Positions 33,852 through 44,589 of a DNA stretch of 64,000 nt are shown here, piece after piece (within the stretch, counting starts at the first letter, position 1; every line of letters starts with the position of its first letter). Under the pieces are notes generated by a model. It saw only the letters and a list, made by a program, of their open reading frames with translations, searched no databases and was not told the origin of the DNA. A program made the position numbers and the translations under genes. The stretch is taken from assembly GCA_034401795.1 (NCBI GenBank), contig JAVVLW010001472.1, forward strand, positions 1 through 64,000, given 5' to 3'. The stretch comes from Chaetoderma sp. LZ-2023a. Its lineage: Eukaryota > Mollusca > Caudofoveata > Chaetodermatida > Chaetodermatidae.

Positions 33852-34964
33852 ATGTCACAACAGACACAAAAACTCTTGTGCCAGGAGTTCCATTTGGTGG
33901 ATGTGATATCACTGGAAACACCACCTACTGCACCTACACCAGCAACAACTTCTGATGATTTACTGGAACATCTGCATGACATATATTTGCATGTCACAGT
34001 TGGATTGGTGCAATCTCATAAACATGACATGCGGAAGCTTCTATATAAATATCATGGCAGTTTCTCGGCTGGTGATATGGATCTGGGAGAAACTCATCTC
34101 GTGCGACACTCCATCGACTCTGGAAACAACCGACCCGTTCGACAACCCATTCGACGTCTTCCTATTCACAAGGAAGTGGAGGCACATCAACAAGTGAAAG
34201 ACATGTTGCGGACAGGCATTATAGAGCCTTCAGCATCCCCCTGGGCCAGTCACATTGTACTAGCAGGCAAAAAGGACGGATCTTTGCGGTTTTGTATAGA
34301 CTTCCACTGCCTTAATGATCTTAGCATCAAAGATGCTTATCCGTTACCACGGATAGATCGGGCCTTAGATTCTTTGTCTGGAGCCATGTGGTTTTGTACC
34401 CGTGACTTAGCTAGTGGGTACTGGCAGATATCCATGGATGAGGCTGACTGGGAGAAGACCGTGTTTGTGTGTAGAGACGGTCTTTTCCAGTTCTGCAAGA
34501 TGCCCTACGGATTGTGCAATGCTCCTGGAATGTTCGAGCCTCTCATTGAGCAGGTATTAACTATCCTGCAATGGGAGATCTGTCTCTGTTACATCGACGA
34601 CGTAATCATCTTTGGCTCCACGTTTGAACAGACCCTGTCCAACTTGGACAAAGTCTTAATGCGGTTTCACACCACTAATCTAAAGCTCAAATCCAAAAAG
34701 TGTCATCTTTTTAGACATAGCGTCGAGTTCCTGGGACACGTCATATCCGACGATGAAGTAGCTACTCAACCTTCCAAGACTAAAGCAGCAGTGGGGTGGC
34801 AAACCTCCACTTCAGTCACAGACACCCAGATTTTCCTATTGGCTCATACTATCGGCATTACATCCATCACTTTAGTGAGATCGCATCACCCTTATTTAGG
34901 ATCACCAAAAAAGATTGACAATTTGAGTGGACGAGTGAGTGTGAAGGTTCATTCAGAGCGCTGA
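33852..34964 (+). CDS. Reverse transcriptase of element C, open
   Basis: The best preserved part of C. Fingers: SASPWASHIVLAGKKDGSLRFCIDF (usual VLV-KKDG changed to VLAGKKDG). Palm: ALDSLSGAMWFCTRDLASGYWQI (motif A Asp present), MPYGLCNAPGMFEPLIEQVL, CLCYIDDVIIFG (catalytic YIDD). Thumb: KLKSKKCHLFRHSVEFLGHVIS. The frame is lost within the connection near 34,860 (QIFLLAHTIGITSI replaces the expected SFLG...YYRRYI). No start codon of its own is expected, since Pol is made as part of a polyprotein; 33,852 is only the first ATG of the frame. Confidence 0.85.
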   Translation: MSQQTQKLLCQEFHLVDVISLETPPTAPTPATTSDDLLEHLHDIYLHVTVGLVQSHKHDMRKLLYKYHGSFSAGDMDLGETHLVRHSIDSGNNRPVRQPIRRLPIHKEVEAHQQVKDMLRTGIIEPSASPWASHIVLAGKKDGSLRFCIDFHCLNDLSIKDAYPLPRIDRALDSLSGAMWFCTRDLASGYWQISMDEADWEKTVFVCRDGLFQFCKMPYGLCNAPGMFEPLIEQVLTILQWEICLCYIDDVIIFGSTFEQTLSNLDKVLMRFHTTNLKLKSKKCHLFRHSVEFLGHVISDDEVATQPSKTKAAVGWQTSTSVTDTQIFLLAHTIGITSITLVRSHHPYLGSPKKIDNLSGRVSVKVHSER

Positions 34965-35340
34965 CGGAACATTTGACGACGGCACCAATTGTTGCTCATC
35001 CTAACCCTAACTTCGATTTCATCCTGGACACTGATGCATCAGCTTATGCCATAGGTGCAGTTCTATCTCAGGTCATGGAAGATGGAAGCGAGCAGGTACT
35101 GGGTTATGGTTCGCATACTCTAAACAAAACAGAAACATTACGCGACCACTAAGAGGGAATTGTAATCTGTGGTGCATTACATCAAGTATTATAAATGCTT
35201 TCTGTACGGGTGCCCATTTACCCTGCATACTGATCACGCCTCCCTACACTGGATCAGAAGCCAAAAAAATCTGGAGGGCCAGTTAGCAAGGTGGCAGGAA
35301 TCCCGGCAAACTGCATGGAAATGCTGATGCCTTGAGCAGA
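34965..35340 (+). pseudogene. RNase H of element C
   Basis: FILDTDASAYAIGAVLSQV is present near 35,020-35,075, then VLGYGSHTLNKTE, KYYKCFLYGCPFTLHTDHASLHWI and LEGQLARWQE. Indels shift frame around 35,130-35,160 (CGACCACTAAGAGGGAATTGTAA, giving a stop where the catalytic Glu helix should be). Catalytic Asps in DTDAS and TDHAS survive. Confidence 0.75.
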
Positions 35341-35559
35341 ATCGGGCTCGAGTATGAACAGGAAGTGGCCACCACTGTGACACATACTACACAGCCATCA
35401 TGTTCGCCACATTGCGGTGCGCAGAGTGGGACACGGAGACAGTCACTCACAAACAAGCAACCGACATGCAAACACGATATATATGCGTGGATCCAGTTGG
35501 GGTTACATCCTTGTAAGGAATCGGTTACACCACTTTCCGCAATGGCAAAATATTACTAT

Positions 35560-36732
35560 CAGCGGTTTGGATAGTGTCATATGCAAGATGACATCATCTA
35601 CATTAATAACCGGATAGTGATTCCTGGGCATTATCGTGAGAGCATCCTTCAACAGCTGCATGATAACGTTGGTCACTTGGCCGTTGAGCGAACAATCACT
35701 CGAATCAAACAGAGATTCCACTGGATCAAGATATGCGATAGTGTGAAGGCATGGGTCACGCGCTGTTGGCCAGCACCATTCTGCACCATTACAAGTTAAA
35801 ATTGTTGGTGCACCATGGGAGCGAGTGGCTATTGATGTGCTCAGACCCTTGAATATGACGGCTGAAGGAAACAAGTACATCCTCGTATTACAAGATTATT
35901 TTATGAAGTGGGTAGAAGCGTTTGCTTTGCCGGACCAAGAGGCATCCACAGTGGCGGGGGTCCTGACTAGCAATGTGTTCTGCTGCTTCGGTATGCCCTA
36001 TGAACTGCATTCCGACAAAGGAAGTAATTTTGAGAGCCAGCTGATCTCTGAGCTCTGCAAATTGTTTCATATCATCAAAACAAGGACGACTCCATATCAC
36101 CCCCGTAGTGACAGAATGGTGGAGAGGTTCAACCGAACCCTCGTGGAGATGCTCACCAAGGAAACATGCCTTGATTGGCGTGACTGGGATCTTCGACTCC
36201 CATATGTGCTCATGACATACCGCACTTCGATACATTCCAGAATGGCTTATACCCCTGCGTGGGTAATGTTAGGCTGTGAATTAGCCTTACCCCTGGATCT
36301 GCCATGCCCAGGATTCCTGAAGAGAAAAGTTCACCATCTCTCTATGTAGAACACATGCAGCAGTGGATAGAAAAGCCCCATGAGCTAGTGAGAGCAACTT
36401 TATCTACTGCATACCGGCGTCAGAAAATGTGGCATGACCGGCGAGTGCATGGAGACCCATATGAGGTGGGGGAAATGGTTTGCGTTCATGACTCGTGGCG
36501 TTCTACAAACGTGCCGAGTAAATTGAGTTACCAGTGGAAAGGCCCCTATGTGGTAGTAGGTGAGAAGTCGGATGTGACCTACCATATCCGTGCCTCGGAT
36601 GGCCTGACCTCAGTCATCCACTTTGATCGACTTAAACCATGTGTCAGTGACGACCCGGTGCCAGAGCTTGGACTGGGCATTCCACATGACACCGGTACCC
36701 AGACAGATATCTCTACGTATCCCCGACGTTAG
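35560..36732 (+). pseudogene. Integrase of element C with GPY/F end
   Basis: Zinc head: LHDNVGHLAVERTITRIKQRFHW, with CW present but the second Cys pair damaged by a frameshift near 35,770. Core: AIDVLRPL (first Asp), LHSDKGSNFESQL (second Asp), SDRMVERFNRTLVEML (Glu), so DDE is complete at 35,825-36,349. After a frame change, 36,304-36,732 has a GPY/F-type module (YQWKGPYVVVGEKSDVTYHI...HFDRLKP). The following frame to 37,171 has the usual low-complexity tail (GSTRFGKSYLKTYSFVLSKG). Confidence 0.85.
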
Positions 36733-37171
36733 TCTGGAGCACCAAGGTGCCAGTTCGACCCCTCTCCTACCAAGCCAGGAGTCTGGCGAACATATGACTA
36801 ACACTGAGGACGATGACGAGATATGTACTCGCCCTCTCCCTCCTCAGAGCGGGTCTACACGATTTGGGAAGTCGTATCTGAAGACGTACTCGTTTGTGCT
36901 GTCCAAGGGGAAGGACGGAAAAGTTGTTCCACTGACCTCTTCCCGCTCCCACTCACTTCATGCTATTACCCAAATTATAGAGTTACCACAAGCGGAAGCT
37001 GAGGCTGCCCCGGGCCATGCTTCCTGTGGGGTGGAACCTGTAATAAATAGCATGGAAGTGAAGAGGCTTGATGAGGCCTTGGCTTGTTTTGAAGAACAGC
37101 AAAAGCGCACAACTAGTCCAACTCCTAAAATCGCCAGACCACCCCCATTCCAAGTGTGCCCCATCCATTAG

Positions 37172-37469
37172 CAACACCAACCCCACTCTAACTGGTGTCT
37201 CTCGTCTATGCACCAAGTTCGGACATCACTGGTCCTGTCAATTTCACACTCCACTCGTCGTCTGTTGACTGTCAATCTTCAGATATGAAAGAGTCAGCTG
37301 TTACAGAGGAGGTGGCATCCCGCACCACAGCACCCACCCCCACCCCCACCCCACAACGCCACCCCACCCACCCACCCCCGCTGGTGCTGGGCAGGGAAGC
37401 AGCCTGTTCAGCAGACTCTCAGCTCGAATATTCCCGGTACTTAAAAACTGTGACAGAGTACCAACCATC
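37172..37469 (+). other. Spacer after integrase tail
   Basis: Proline- and CCACCC-rich sequence without a clear frame, linking the integrase tail to the extra ORF of element C. Confidence 0.5.
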
Positions 37470-38111
37470 GTGTACTGGGAGATGACCCTCCCCATCCAAA
37501 GGGCATCCCCGACCACAACCCCCCTACCAAGCCACCACGACACCCCCCCCCCCACACCCATCCCCGTGAGCAGTCAGAACATCACACCAAGACACAGAAC
37601 GCCAGGAGCATACAGAACACACTTGCCTGCAAGCCTGGATACGTCAATTCATCGTTGCGCGAATATTCCATACCTACCCGGTTATATAAATAGTATAATG
37701 GAGACATTCAACATCACAAACAACATAGATAGCATGCACCTAGCTTTTGTAACAGTAAAAGTTAGAGACACCTTTTCTGCAACATTCCCATTCGCACAAA
37801 TGCAGGAGTTCATCACCCACCACAACCTGACTTTTCCACAACAGCAACAGACTCGGCATTCCCCAGCTTGGAAAACTGAATATTCCCACTTCGCATTATT
37901 CCAGTGTCACACAGCAACTCCTACTTCCCTACAACAGAACACCACCATCATCAACACGAATGAACATTTGCCGCAAACACCCCCTTGTCCAGTGTGCGAA
38001 AAACCGATCATATTGAAAGGAGGAACAGCACCGCTGCCATCTACAGTACACGCTATGGGGGATTCCCCTCCCCCCTCCCCCCCACCCCACCCCCGGACAC
38101 GTCGTACGTAA
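37470..38111 (+). CDS. Extra ORF of element C downstream of integrase
   Basis: A 213-residue open frame in the position where some Ty3/gypsy elements carry env or accessory genes. It begins with a Pro/Thr/His-rich part. A less biased middle follows (NNIDSMHLAFVTVKVRDTF, PFAQMQEFITHHNLTF, EYSHFALFQCHT), then CPVCEKPI, a CX2C pair that could be half a zinc site, and a basic Pro-rich tail. No signal peptide, membrane segment or glycosylation pattern speaks for an envelope protein. I do not recognise the family. It may be a decayed accessory protein or a chance frame in proline-rich DNA. Confidence 0.4.
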   Translation: MYWEMTLPIQRASPTTTPLPSHHDTPPPTPIPVSSQNITPRHRTPGAYRTHLPASLDTSIHRCANIPYLPGYINSIMETFNITNNIDSMHLAFVTVKVRDTFSATFPFAQMQEFITHHNLTFPQQQQTRHSPAWKTEYSHFALFQCHTATPTSLQQNTTIINTNEHLPQTPPCPVCEKPIILKGGTAPLPSTVHAMGDSPPPSPPPHPRTRRT

Positions 38112-38655
38112 TCAGCTAAACAAACACACTTCAATCACATGTAATAACAGTCAATATTATTAAGAGAACAAGATGCCGCAGTCTGTCATCGGTATCAAGT
38201 AGGATTTTGCCACTGAACGGAAAATCGATAATGGTCTGATTCAAGTTATGACAGCCCCCTTCTTGGTCACCCGCACTCTAAAGTAACTCTGTCCCATTTT
38301 CGGATTCAACCATTACAGAGCGAAATACATCATGTCCAATAAAGTTGACACCACAACCAATTCGTGCCCCACTGCAATAAAAACTTCACACTTCACGACA
38401 GCGCAAGATCATCCGCAGATAAGCAGCTATGCGTATCAATCAAATTCACCAACATGACACGGACACAGACATGCAGCATGACTGTTCACAATCGCCATAC
38501 GATGGTATTGTGAGTTGTAAACTGAGGGACGCACCTTCTAAGCTGTACCATAGTAATTAAGTTTGGTCTCGGTGAGGTGAGACTAGTCCTACACACAGAG
38601 GAGGATGCTTGGCGGTCCACCCACCTGGTAAATACAGTCCAGCTTGTTAATCTTG
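38112..38655 (+). other. Internal 3' non-coding region of element C
   Basis: No gene. A short purine stretch, CAGAGGAGGATG near 38,596-38,608, could have been a polypurine tract, but it is not adjacent to a recognisable LTR start. The LTR homology begins only at 38,656. Confidence 0.5.
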
Positions 38656-41406
38656 CCAGCACAGTGCTAGACGTGGGCTAACTGCTTAGTGACTGTGGTA
38701 TCCTATACCATAGCAGTGCCCTTCGGAATTCAGATCTCCTGCGCCGGTGAGCAACCATTCATCCACATCAGGTTTTTGTACGCTCTCGGACGGCCATCCG
38801 AGGGAAACTAAATAAATAAGAAGGACACCCTATCTGGAACAACCTACAGAGGAGCTTCCCTGCGGATGGGCCTTGTGGGCCTGATGTAAACTCTACAGGA
38901 TGTAGAGCCACAGTGAATCTTGGTGGATAACTCGCCAGATCTCCCGGACTATGAAGAAAAGTGGTATCAAACTTCCATGCAGCATGCCATGTGTTTAATT
39001 AACTTTTAGGCCACAGTCTTTTGGGACTCTGCCTGGTACACTGCAAGAGCTCCGCGATGTATCTCGCACTGTGTACCCAGTTATGTACATGCAACATTTA
39101 ATTATCACCGTAGCCCTCTTTGTTATGGGCAACATTCAAATTACCGTCGCCGGACGGACACTTTATAATTTACTGTGTAAATTCATGTATTAGTTATTCT
39201 GACTATCTAATGGACATCTCTCCACAGCTGTTCTTCTTCACCGTCTTGAGAGTGCGCCACATCAACAGTCTGCCTGCAGAAATCTTCCCAGCAACTTCGG
39301 AATCATGCCACCTCGCGCTACTCATCTGTAGCACGTCAATTACAGTGATTTAAGAACACTTACCATACCGATGACCAAGAGGGACTCAAGTAACTGTACT
39401 ATTGTGCTATTTAATAATTCCGTAATAGGTACTGATGACTATTACATACCTTCCCGGTTTTTATATTTTCTGTTTCATACTGTATATATTATCTTTATTT
39501 CTGTGTGCTTACAACTAACAAGCACCGTAAGGTCCTATGATCTGATATACTGCTAGCACTGTACTAGTTAGTTATGTATATGGCAAGTAGCCATCCTAGT
39601 TATTTTGTTTTGTTTATATAAAAACTCTAGGATGCAGTACGCTAGGCTATACTATACAGCAGCATTATATCTGCATCACTATTTCCCCCAGCATCAATTT
39701 TACACTGAGGTCACTGATCATGCTCGCATTGCTCGAACCTGGCTATTTTAGCTAGATAGGGTAGGTTTACAGTAGCTAGGGACAATCTCTCCATAAGAGA
39801 CATGTTGTGTATTCCTCTTTTCAGGCTGTAGCAGATATCTAACACCGCACACCGGCTAGATGATATAAATTGGCCAAATACCTTAGGGCCTCTTATTAAT
39901 ATCGAGTGATTGTATCATTCTGCGCTTCTCCAGCCGCAAGTCTTAATAATTGTCTGGACTCCCAATCGACATGTTGGCAGGATCCAACTCTGGGAAACTA
40001 TTGGGGTTCCGAGCAGTGAAAACTCATGCTGATTTCGCATACACTCCCCTTGTATCTTCGGATACCAGTTAGTTTAGATACCCCCTCCAAGGTAGGAAGC
40101 ACTGCGAAAAGAAATTATATTATGTAACTCCGGCCTGCAGTGCATCTCTGGGCATTCTGGAACATAATCCTAATGACAGGTGAAATGTTAGTTCTGTAAC
40201 ACACGGGTAACGGACGAGATGCAGATCTCCATCCAACTCTGTATGATGACTAGGTGCAGTCTTAGAGCCCACCACGCCCTCATGGCAAGGTCACTAGGGA
40301 TGGATATCTGCCTCTTACTTCCTGCCATAAAAATACTATTGCACTTTCTAAATTGCTCATGTGAACTGTAAATTGTCCTAGTTATGTTATATGTGGTTTC
40401 GGTGCGATACGTAACCAGATCATCATATGATTCGGGAGCTGTCGCTCCGCAACATGTCCGCACACTGTCTTTCTGAGGAAGATGCTACGCGGGGCGACCT
40501 TTGGGAAGCTGGGCATCTTCGCCAGTTATACTTATGTGTCAAAAGATAGGTATAAATCCCTGTCACTTGCGGCCATAGCTTGGAAGTATATCTAACAACT
40601 AAATGGTAGGTTAGAATTTAGCAGAAGGCCCGCATAAATAAAAGTGGCAACTACCAATGAAGTATCTTTCGACCTACATAAGACGGTGACTTATGAATTC
40701 TTTGGAAATCATCTGACCCGTCTTCATGTAAACCAGCGTGCATCACATTAATTATAATCTCACTAGGATTGACCCACTGCACATAACTTTTTGTTTGAAC
40801 AAAAGAGTGGCCCTTTTGCCAGCTCTTTTCCTCCACTTCGACGTTGAAGGCATTTTCCTGTGACGGAGGCCTGCGCGAGGCACTTTCCTCTCGCTACAAT
40901 ATTATTTTGTGTGTATTAAGGGTATAATTGGTTTATATTAAACTATTTAAGTAGCCTCGTTAGGATGTTCCCCTGTGGTGTTACCTCGCTGGATTTACGA
41001 ATCTGTGAGGTACGTCCGGCGATCCCACAGAGAAAGAACACCAGTTTGGTTCTATGTACTGTATTATTTTGCTCATTTATTAGCAAACGAGTACCATTGT
41101 TTGTGTAGTTATTTTTAATTATTACTATGTCCGGCCTTTTAAATTAGTTTATGGACCATCATACCGATGACACCAACAGTTGGGATGAGACCGTGAGGTT
41201 CAATCTCGGCGGAAATGGTCACATGGCCCCACTGGAATGTTATCGTTCCACCGGCTCTAGAAGCTGATCTTTGTACCTTCCAGAGTCGCGATACGGGATC
41301 CGCAACCACGAGAACCGCAGCTAACCAGCCCTTCCATGCATCCTGTGCATGTGGTGCAATGGAGCGGAGCAACATGGCAGACCAGTGCGTACCCTCGTGA
41401 GCTACA
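38656..41406 (+). repeat. 3' LTR of element C, lacking U3
   Basis: Aligns with 27,848-30,600 of the 5' LTR throughout, including GGAATTCAGATCTCCTGCGCC, CCTATCTGGAACAACCTACA, TTATGTATATGGCAAGTAGC and CCACCGGCTCTAGAAGC, with small indels. It ends GTGAGCTACA followed by the TTTG duplication. The first about 612 bp of the 5' LTR (promoter region) are absent, so a later deletion removed the tract, U3 and probably the polypurine tract. Confidence 0.85.
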
Positions 41407-41410
41407 TTTG

Positions 41411-42595
41411 CCGTACAGCACATTATCTCTTTGTACATATCATTGAATGAATGAAATTTTTGCACAATTTCAGTTTGACTGTCGATGACATCTGAGTATG
41501 TGTTTGCCAAAAATTCTAATTTGTGTCATCAAAATGTTTTGGATATAAACCACTAAATTTAGAAGCCATCTATGTAAGATTCTCGAAACTTTAACTTGTG
41601 CTATTTATAACAGAATCTAGTGACACCAAGAATGAGTTTCCTTCGGGCATCAGATATTCCTTCATCCTCTGTCTTTTCCTCATGGAACCTTTTCTTTCAT
41701 GTCCTCGCTGCTGCTTGTTTTCTGTAGTAATATAACATAGTCCTGCCAACTCAGTTGCTTCATTCTCAGTCTGTTTGAATTCAGATTCATAGTCATTTAG
41801 CATATTTTTCATTTCATTTTCAAAAAGCTGGATCACATGAGATGCTGTTACCAGACCTAGACTACTTTTCTGTAAATATGTAGATAACTTGAATGACTAA
41901 GTATCGACTGTCACCAGAATACCCTTTGACTCACCGAGATGTTGGGGGGTACAGTTTTTAGCCCAACATCCACAATTCTTTGCAGGGCAACTACTAACGC
42001 TGGTAAGTTCTGCAAAACTCCACTGCTGACTTTCTGGACGCCCATCTAGTAGTGCAAAGCTTCTTTGGAGTCAATGCGAAAGATTCAATATGATTACGTT
42101 GTTCCTCCTTTAGTGTTGATAGACGTGGTAAACTGCCAGAAAAAAGGTATAGCGAGCTTCCAGAGTTCCAAAGAGTAACTGAGTCTGGATGTTGGAGGGA
42201 ATCGCATCGACTAGAATCAAATTCAAATTGTGTGCACAGAAATATGTAAAGAGTGCGTTGGAGCCCCTTCCATAATTCGTGTTTGGAGACCTGATATTTC
42301 ACCTGCCATGGTATTTGCTCCATCGTAAGACTGACTGTAGCACATAGATATTGGCAACCCCAAGTTTTCGCACTTGCTCTAGGTAAGTCACTGAGTTGTA
42401 TAAATCGTTCCACTGCATCACCGTTTACTGTTACATATCATAAAGATAAAGAAAATTGATCGATTCTGCCGATATCAATAGTTGAGTCAACAATGACTGC
42501 AAAATACGTAGCCAGTTTGATTTTAGCTACTATTTTTTATATAAGCTGGGCTGATAAGGACTGTATCAGATTTACACATGATGTAGGCGCCAATT
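41411..42595 (-). pseudogene. hAT transposase core, frameshifted
   Basis: In order on the minus strand: NLIQSLSAQLI, ATYFAVIVDSTIDIGRIDQF (RNase H-like DDE start, Asp kept), MCYSQSYDGANTMAGEISG, CAHNLNLILVDAIPSN, LYLFSGSLPRLSTLKEEQ, KKLCTTRWASRKSAVE, then GSMRKRQRM and FLVSLDSVINST. Each step corresponds to ZMYM1/DUF4371-type hAT transposases. At least three frameshifts and several stops interrupt it, and the N-terminal zinc finger region is absent. The last part (MANTYSDVIDSQTEIVQKF...) runs into the LTR of element C at 41,406. Confidence 0.85.
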
Positions 42596-42682
42596 TTGGG
42601 AGGATGAGCTTGGGGTAGGGTGGGGGCGGGGTGCGACCGCTACCCCTGCCCCCCCCCACCTGGATACGCTACTGTATATAAC

Positions 42683-43650
42683 AAATTAAAACATTCTATC
42701 TAAACTAATAAGTCTTTGCTGATTAAATTGTCCTTTGAAAAACCTTAACCACAGCATAATACATATAATCTGAATGCAAATCAGCCATAAAATTATCAAA
42801 GATTTTGAAAACCAGTTTTCTTTTGATGTGAACAAGTCCTAAACATTGCATAGAACAAATCTGTGAAGTTTTATTCAAATCGCCCAACCCCTTACGGGTA
42901 ACCAGGATATATAACCTGCATACAAATCAGCCACAAAATAATCAGAGTTCAAACAATGAAAAAATCCGGGGGAAATGTCAAAGCTTTATTCAAATTGAAT
43001 AACCCCTTGTGGGTGCAAATGTTGTTTGAAAAATGTTTACCACAGCCAAAACCTATATCTGGCCACACAATTGGCATAGAAATCAGCCATAAAATAATCA
43101 GAGTTCAAATGGTGAAAAAATCCGGAGAAAATGTCAAAGTCGATTTCATTTTGATGTGGACTAGTCCTAAGCATCGGATAGAACAACTCTGTGAAGTTTT
43201 ATTCAAATCGCCCAACCCCTTGTGGGTGTAAATGTCATTTAAAAAAAAGTTTAAGATAGCCAAGAACCATAACCAGGATATAACCTGCATGCAAATCAGC
43301 ACTAAAATAGTCAAAGTTCAAACGACGAAAAGAATTGGGGGGAAATTTGAAAGTCGATTTATTTTTGACGTGGACTAGTCCTAAGCATGGTATAGAACAA
43401 ATCTGTGAAGTTCTTTTTAAAATCTGATATCCCCTTGTGGGTGAAAATATCATTTCAATAAAGCTTAACACAGCCAAGAAAGATAACTCTTGACACATAA
43501 AATATTCTATGTTCAAACATGATAAAAGTATGGAACAACTTCTAAAATCAATATAATTTTGATGCAGACAAGTCCTAAGCATCTCATAGAACACATCTGT
43601 GTAATTTTTTTTAATCGGATAACCACAATTGTCATTTTAAAAAGATTAAC
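42683..43650 (+). repeat. Degenerate tandem repeat, about 200-330 bp period
   Basis: The phrase AGTCCTAAGCAT...ATAGAACAAATCTGTGAAGTTTTATTCAAATCGCCCAACCCCTTGTGGGTG recurs from about 42,830, 43,155, 43,372 and 43,563, with shared ATAACCTGCATGCAAATCAGCC and GTTCAAA..ATGAAAAAATCCGG blocks between. The copies diverge by 10-25% by eye. Short frames across it (42,956-43,231 and others) are by-products. Confidence 0.75.
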
Positions 43651-44109
43651 CTGTCCCGGACGCCTACGCCAACGCTAACGCCGACGCCGACATCTTCACC
43701 CTCTCCCAAAATCTCTTCTTTTTTTTTAAAATGCAAGATAAAAACTGCCAAGATGACTGCCAAAATGCGCAATCGGCTATATTTCCCTTCCTAGAACAGA
43801 TAGAATAATGATTTTGGCGCCTAAATGCAGGTTGTCTGGGACATTGAGTCAGCGTATGTGTATTAAAAGACACACATGCTCTAGCTTTACTTTTGGCACA
43901 GATGCCGTCAAGTCATGAAGCTTCAAATAATTTGTGAAGAAACCATCTCTCGATTGAAGAAGGCAAAAATGAAAGCTTGCACGCTAATGTTGTACTAGTC
44001 AAATATTATACCGATCCTAAAAACCCAGAAATGACAGAATATTGAGGATTTAACATCACGACATCGCGCACAACACGGGCATGCATTGAGGCCCTACCAA
44101 CGTGGTGTA
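43651..44109. other. Flank with CAAGATGG repeat fragment
   Basis: A short hexamer array, (CGCCTACGCCAACGCTAACG)-like, at 43,667-43,690. Then a fragment of the dispersed repeat seen at 25.6 kb: GCCAAGATGACTGCCAAAATGCGCAATCGGC, GATAGAATAATGATTTTGGCG and TAAATGCAGGTTGTCTGGG. No gene is called. Confidence 0.5.
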
Positions 44110-44122
44110 CACGCCACTGATA
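44110..44122 (+). repeat. 13-bp direct repeat left of nuclease copy 2
   Basis: CACGCCACTGATA, repeated exactly at 47,742-47,754 just after the CXC domain of nuclease copy 2. A candidate target-site duplication, but the windows were chosen after seeing the gene. Confidence 0.4.
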
Positions 44123-44589
44123 CACCACTGATAGATATTACACCCTCTAATCCACAACAATGATGACTGCAATCCTGGAAGCAAACGACTTACTGATGAA
44201 ACAGGACGGGTGGGTGCTGTGTCTACAACCGATCACTTGATGGTAAACATAGTTTGGGTTTATCCAGAAATGTTCACTAATTTCATTCCATGTTTGCATA
44301 TGCTTATGAGCTTCGTGGGCTGTATAGGAGTGTTGATGGCAAACATTTGTTTGGTAGAACTTATAAAAACTGCATTTGCTGGCGTTGCCTTTTATGCTCA
44401 CTGGCGTGCGGTTTCCGCAGCACATAAAGGCGCTGAGGCTGGTGATAGAGGACCTCCTGTATAATGTGGTAACAGGAGATGAAAATTGATAAGATATAAT
44501 GGATATGCTTCAGAAAAAAACTGAGCAAAGTAGAACTTATGACAGTGAACTTATATATTCGAGGGTGATGAGTTTGATGCACTCGCGTG

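Larger units (their letters stand above)
27236..41406 (+). mobile_element. Ty3/gypsy element C, 14.2 kb, nested in hAT
   Basis: Begins TGTAGCGCGG and ends GAGCTACA, flanked by TTTG at 27,232-27,235 and 41,407-41,410 (4-bp duplication). Order: 5' LTR 3,365 bp, primer binding site, gag, protease, RT, RNase H, integrase, an extra ORF, partial 3' LTR 2,751 bp. Domain order with integrase after RNase H defines Ty3/gypsy. The LTRs are roughly 90% or more identical by eye over their shared 2.75 kb, so the insertion is not very recent, and frameshifts have accumulated in every gene. It is related to element A; element B is a different family. Confidence 0.9.
26043..42674 (-). mobile_element. hAT transposon (ZMYM1/DUF4371 type) split by an LTR element
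   Basis: The left end reads CAGTGGCGTAGCCAGG from 26,043; the right end, reverse complemented, reads CAGTAGCGTATCCAGG from 42,674. Both are hAT-like termini. The 8 bp outside are identical: TATATAAC at 26,035-26,042 and at 42,675-42,682, the duplication length of hAT elements. Minus-strand transposase remains lie at 42,595-41,411 and 27,231-26,964, separated exactly by retroelement C with its own duplication. Without C the element is about 2.46 kb. The N-terminal third of the transposase is missing and the rest has stops and frameshifts, so it is dead. Confidence 0.9.

Noticed and set aside
38596-38608. CAGAGGAGGATG as polypurine tract with the 3' LTR starting at TGCTTGGCGG
   Set aside because: The 5' LTR does not begin with TGCTTGGCGG; LTR homology starts only about 50 bp later.
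44147-44464. Overlapping 84- and 92-residue frames as N-terminus of nuclease copy 2
   Set aside because: Neither strand shows the CxxC...HxxC head seen in copy 1; the recognisable family sequence begins only near 44,600.
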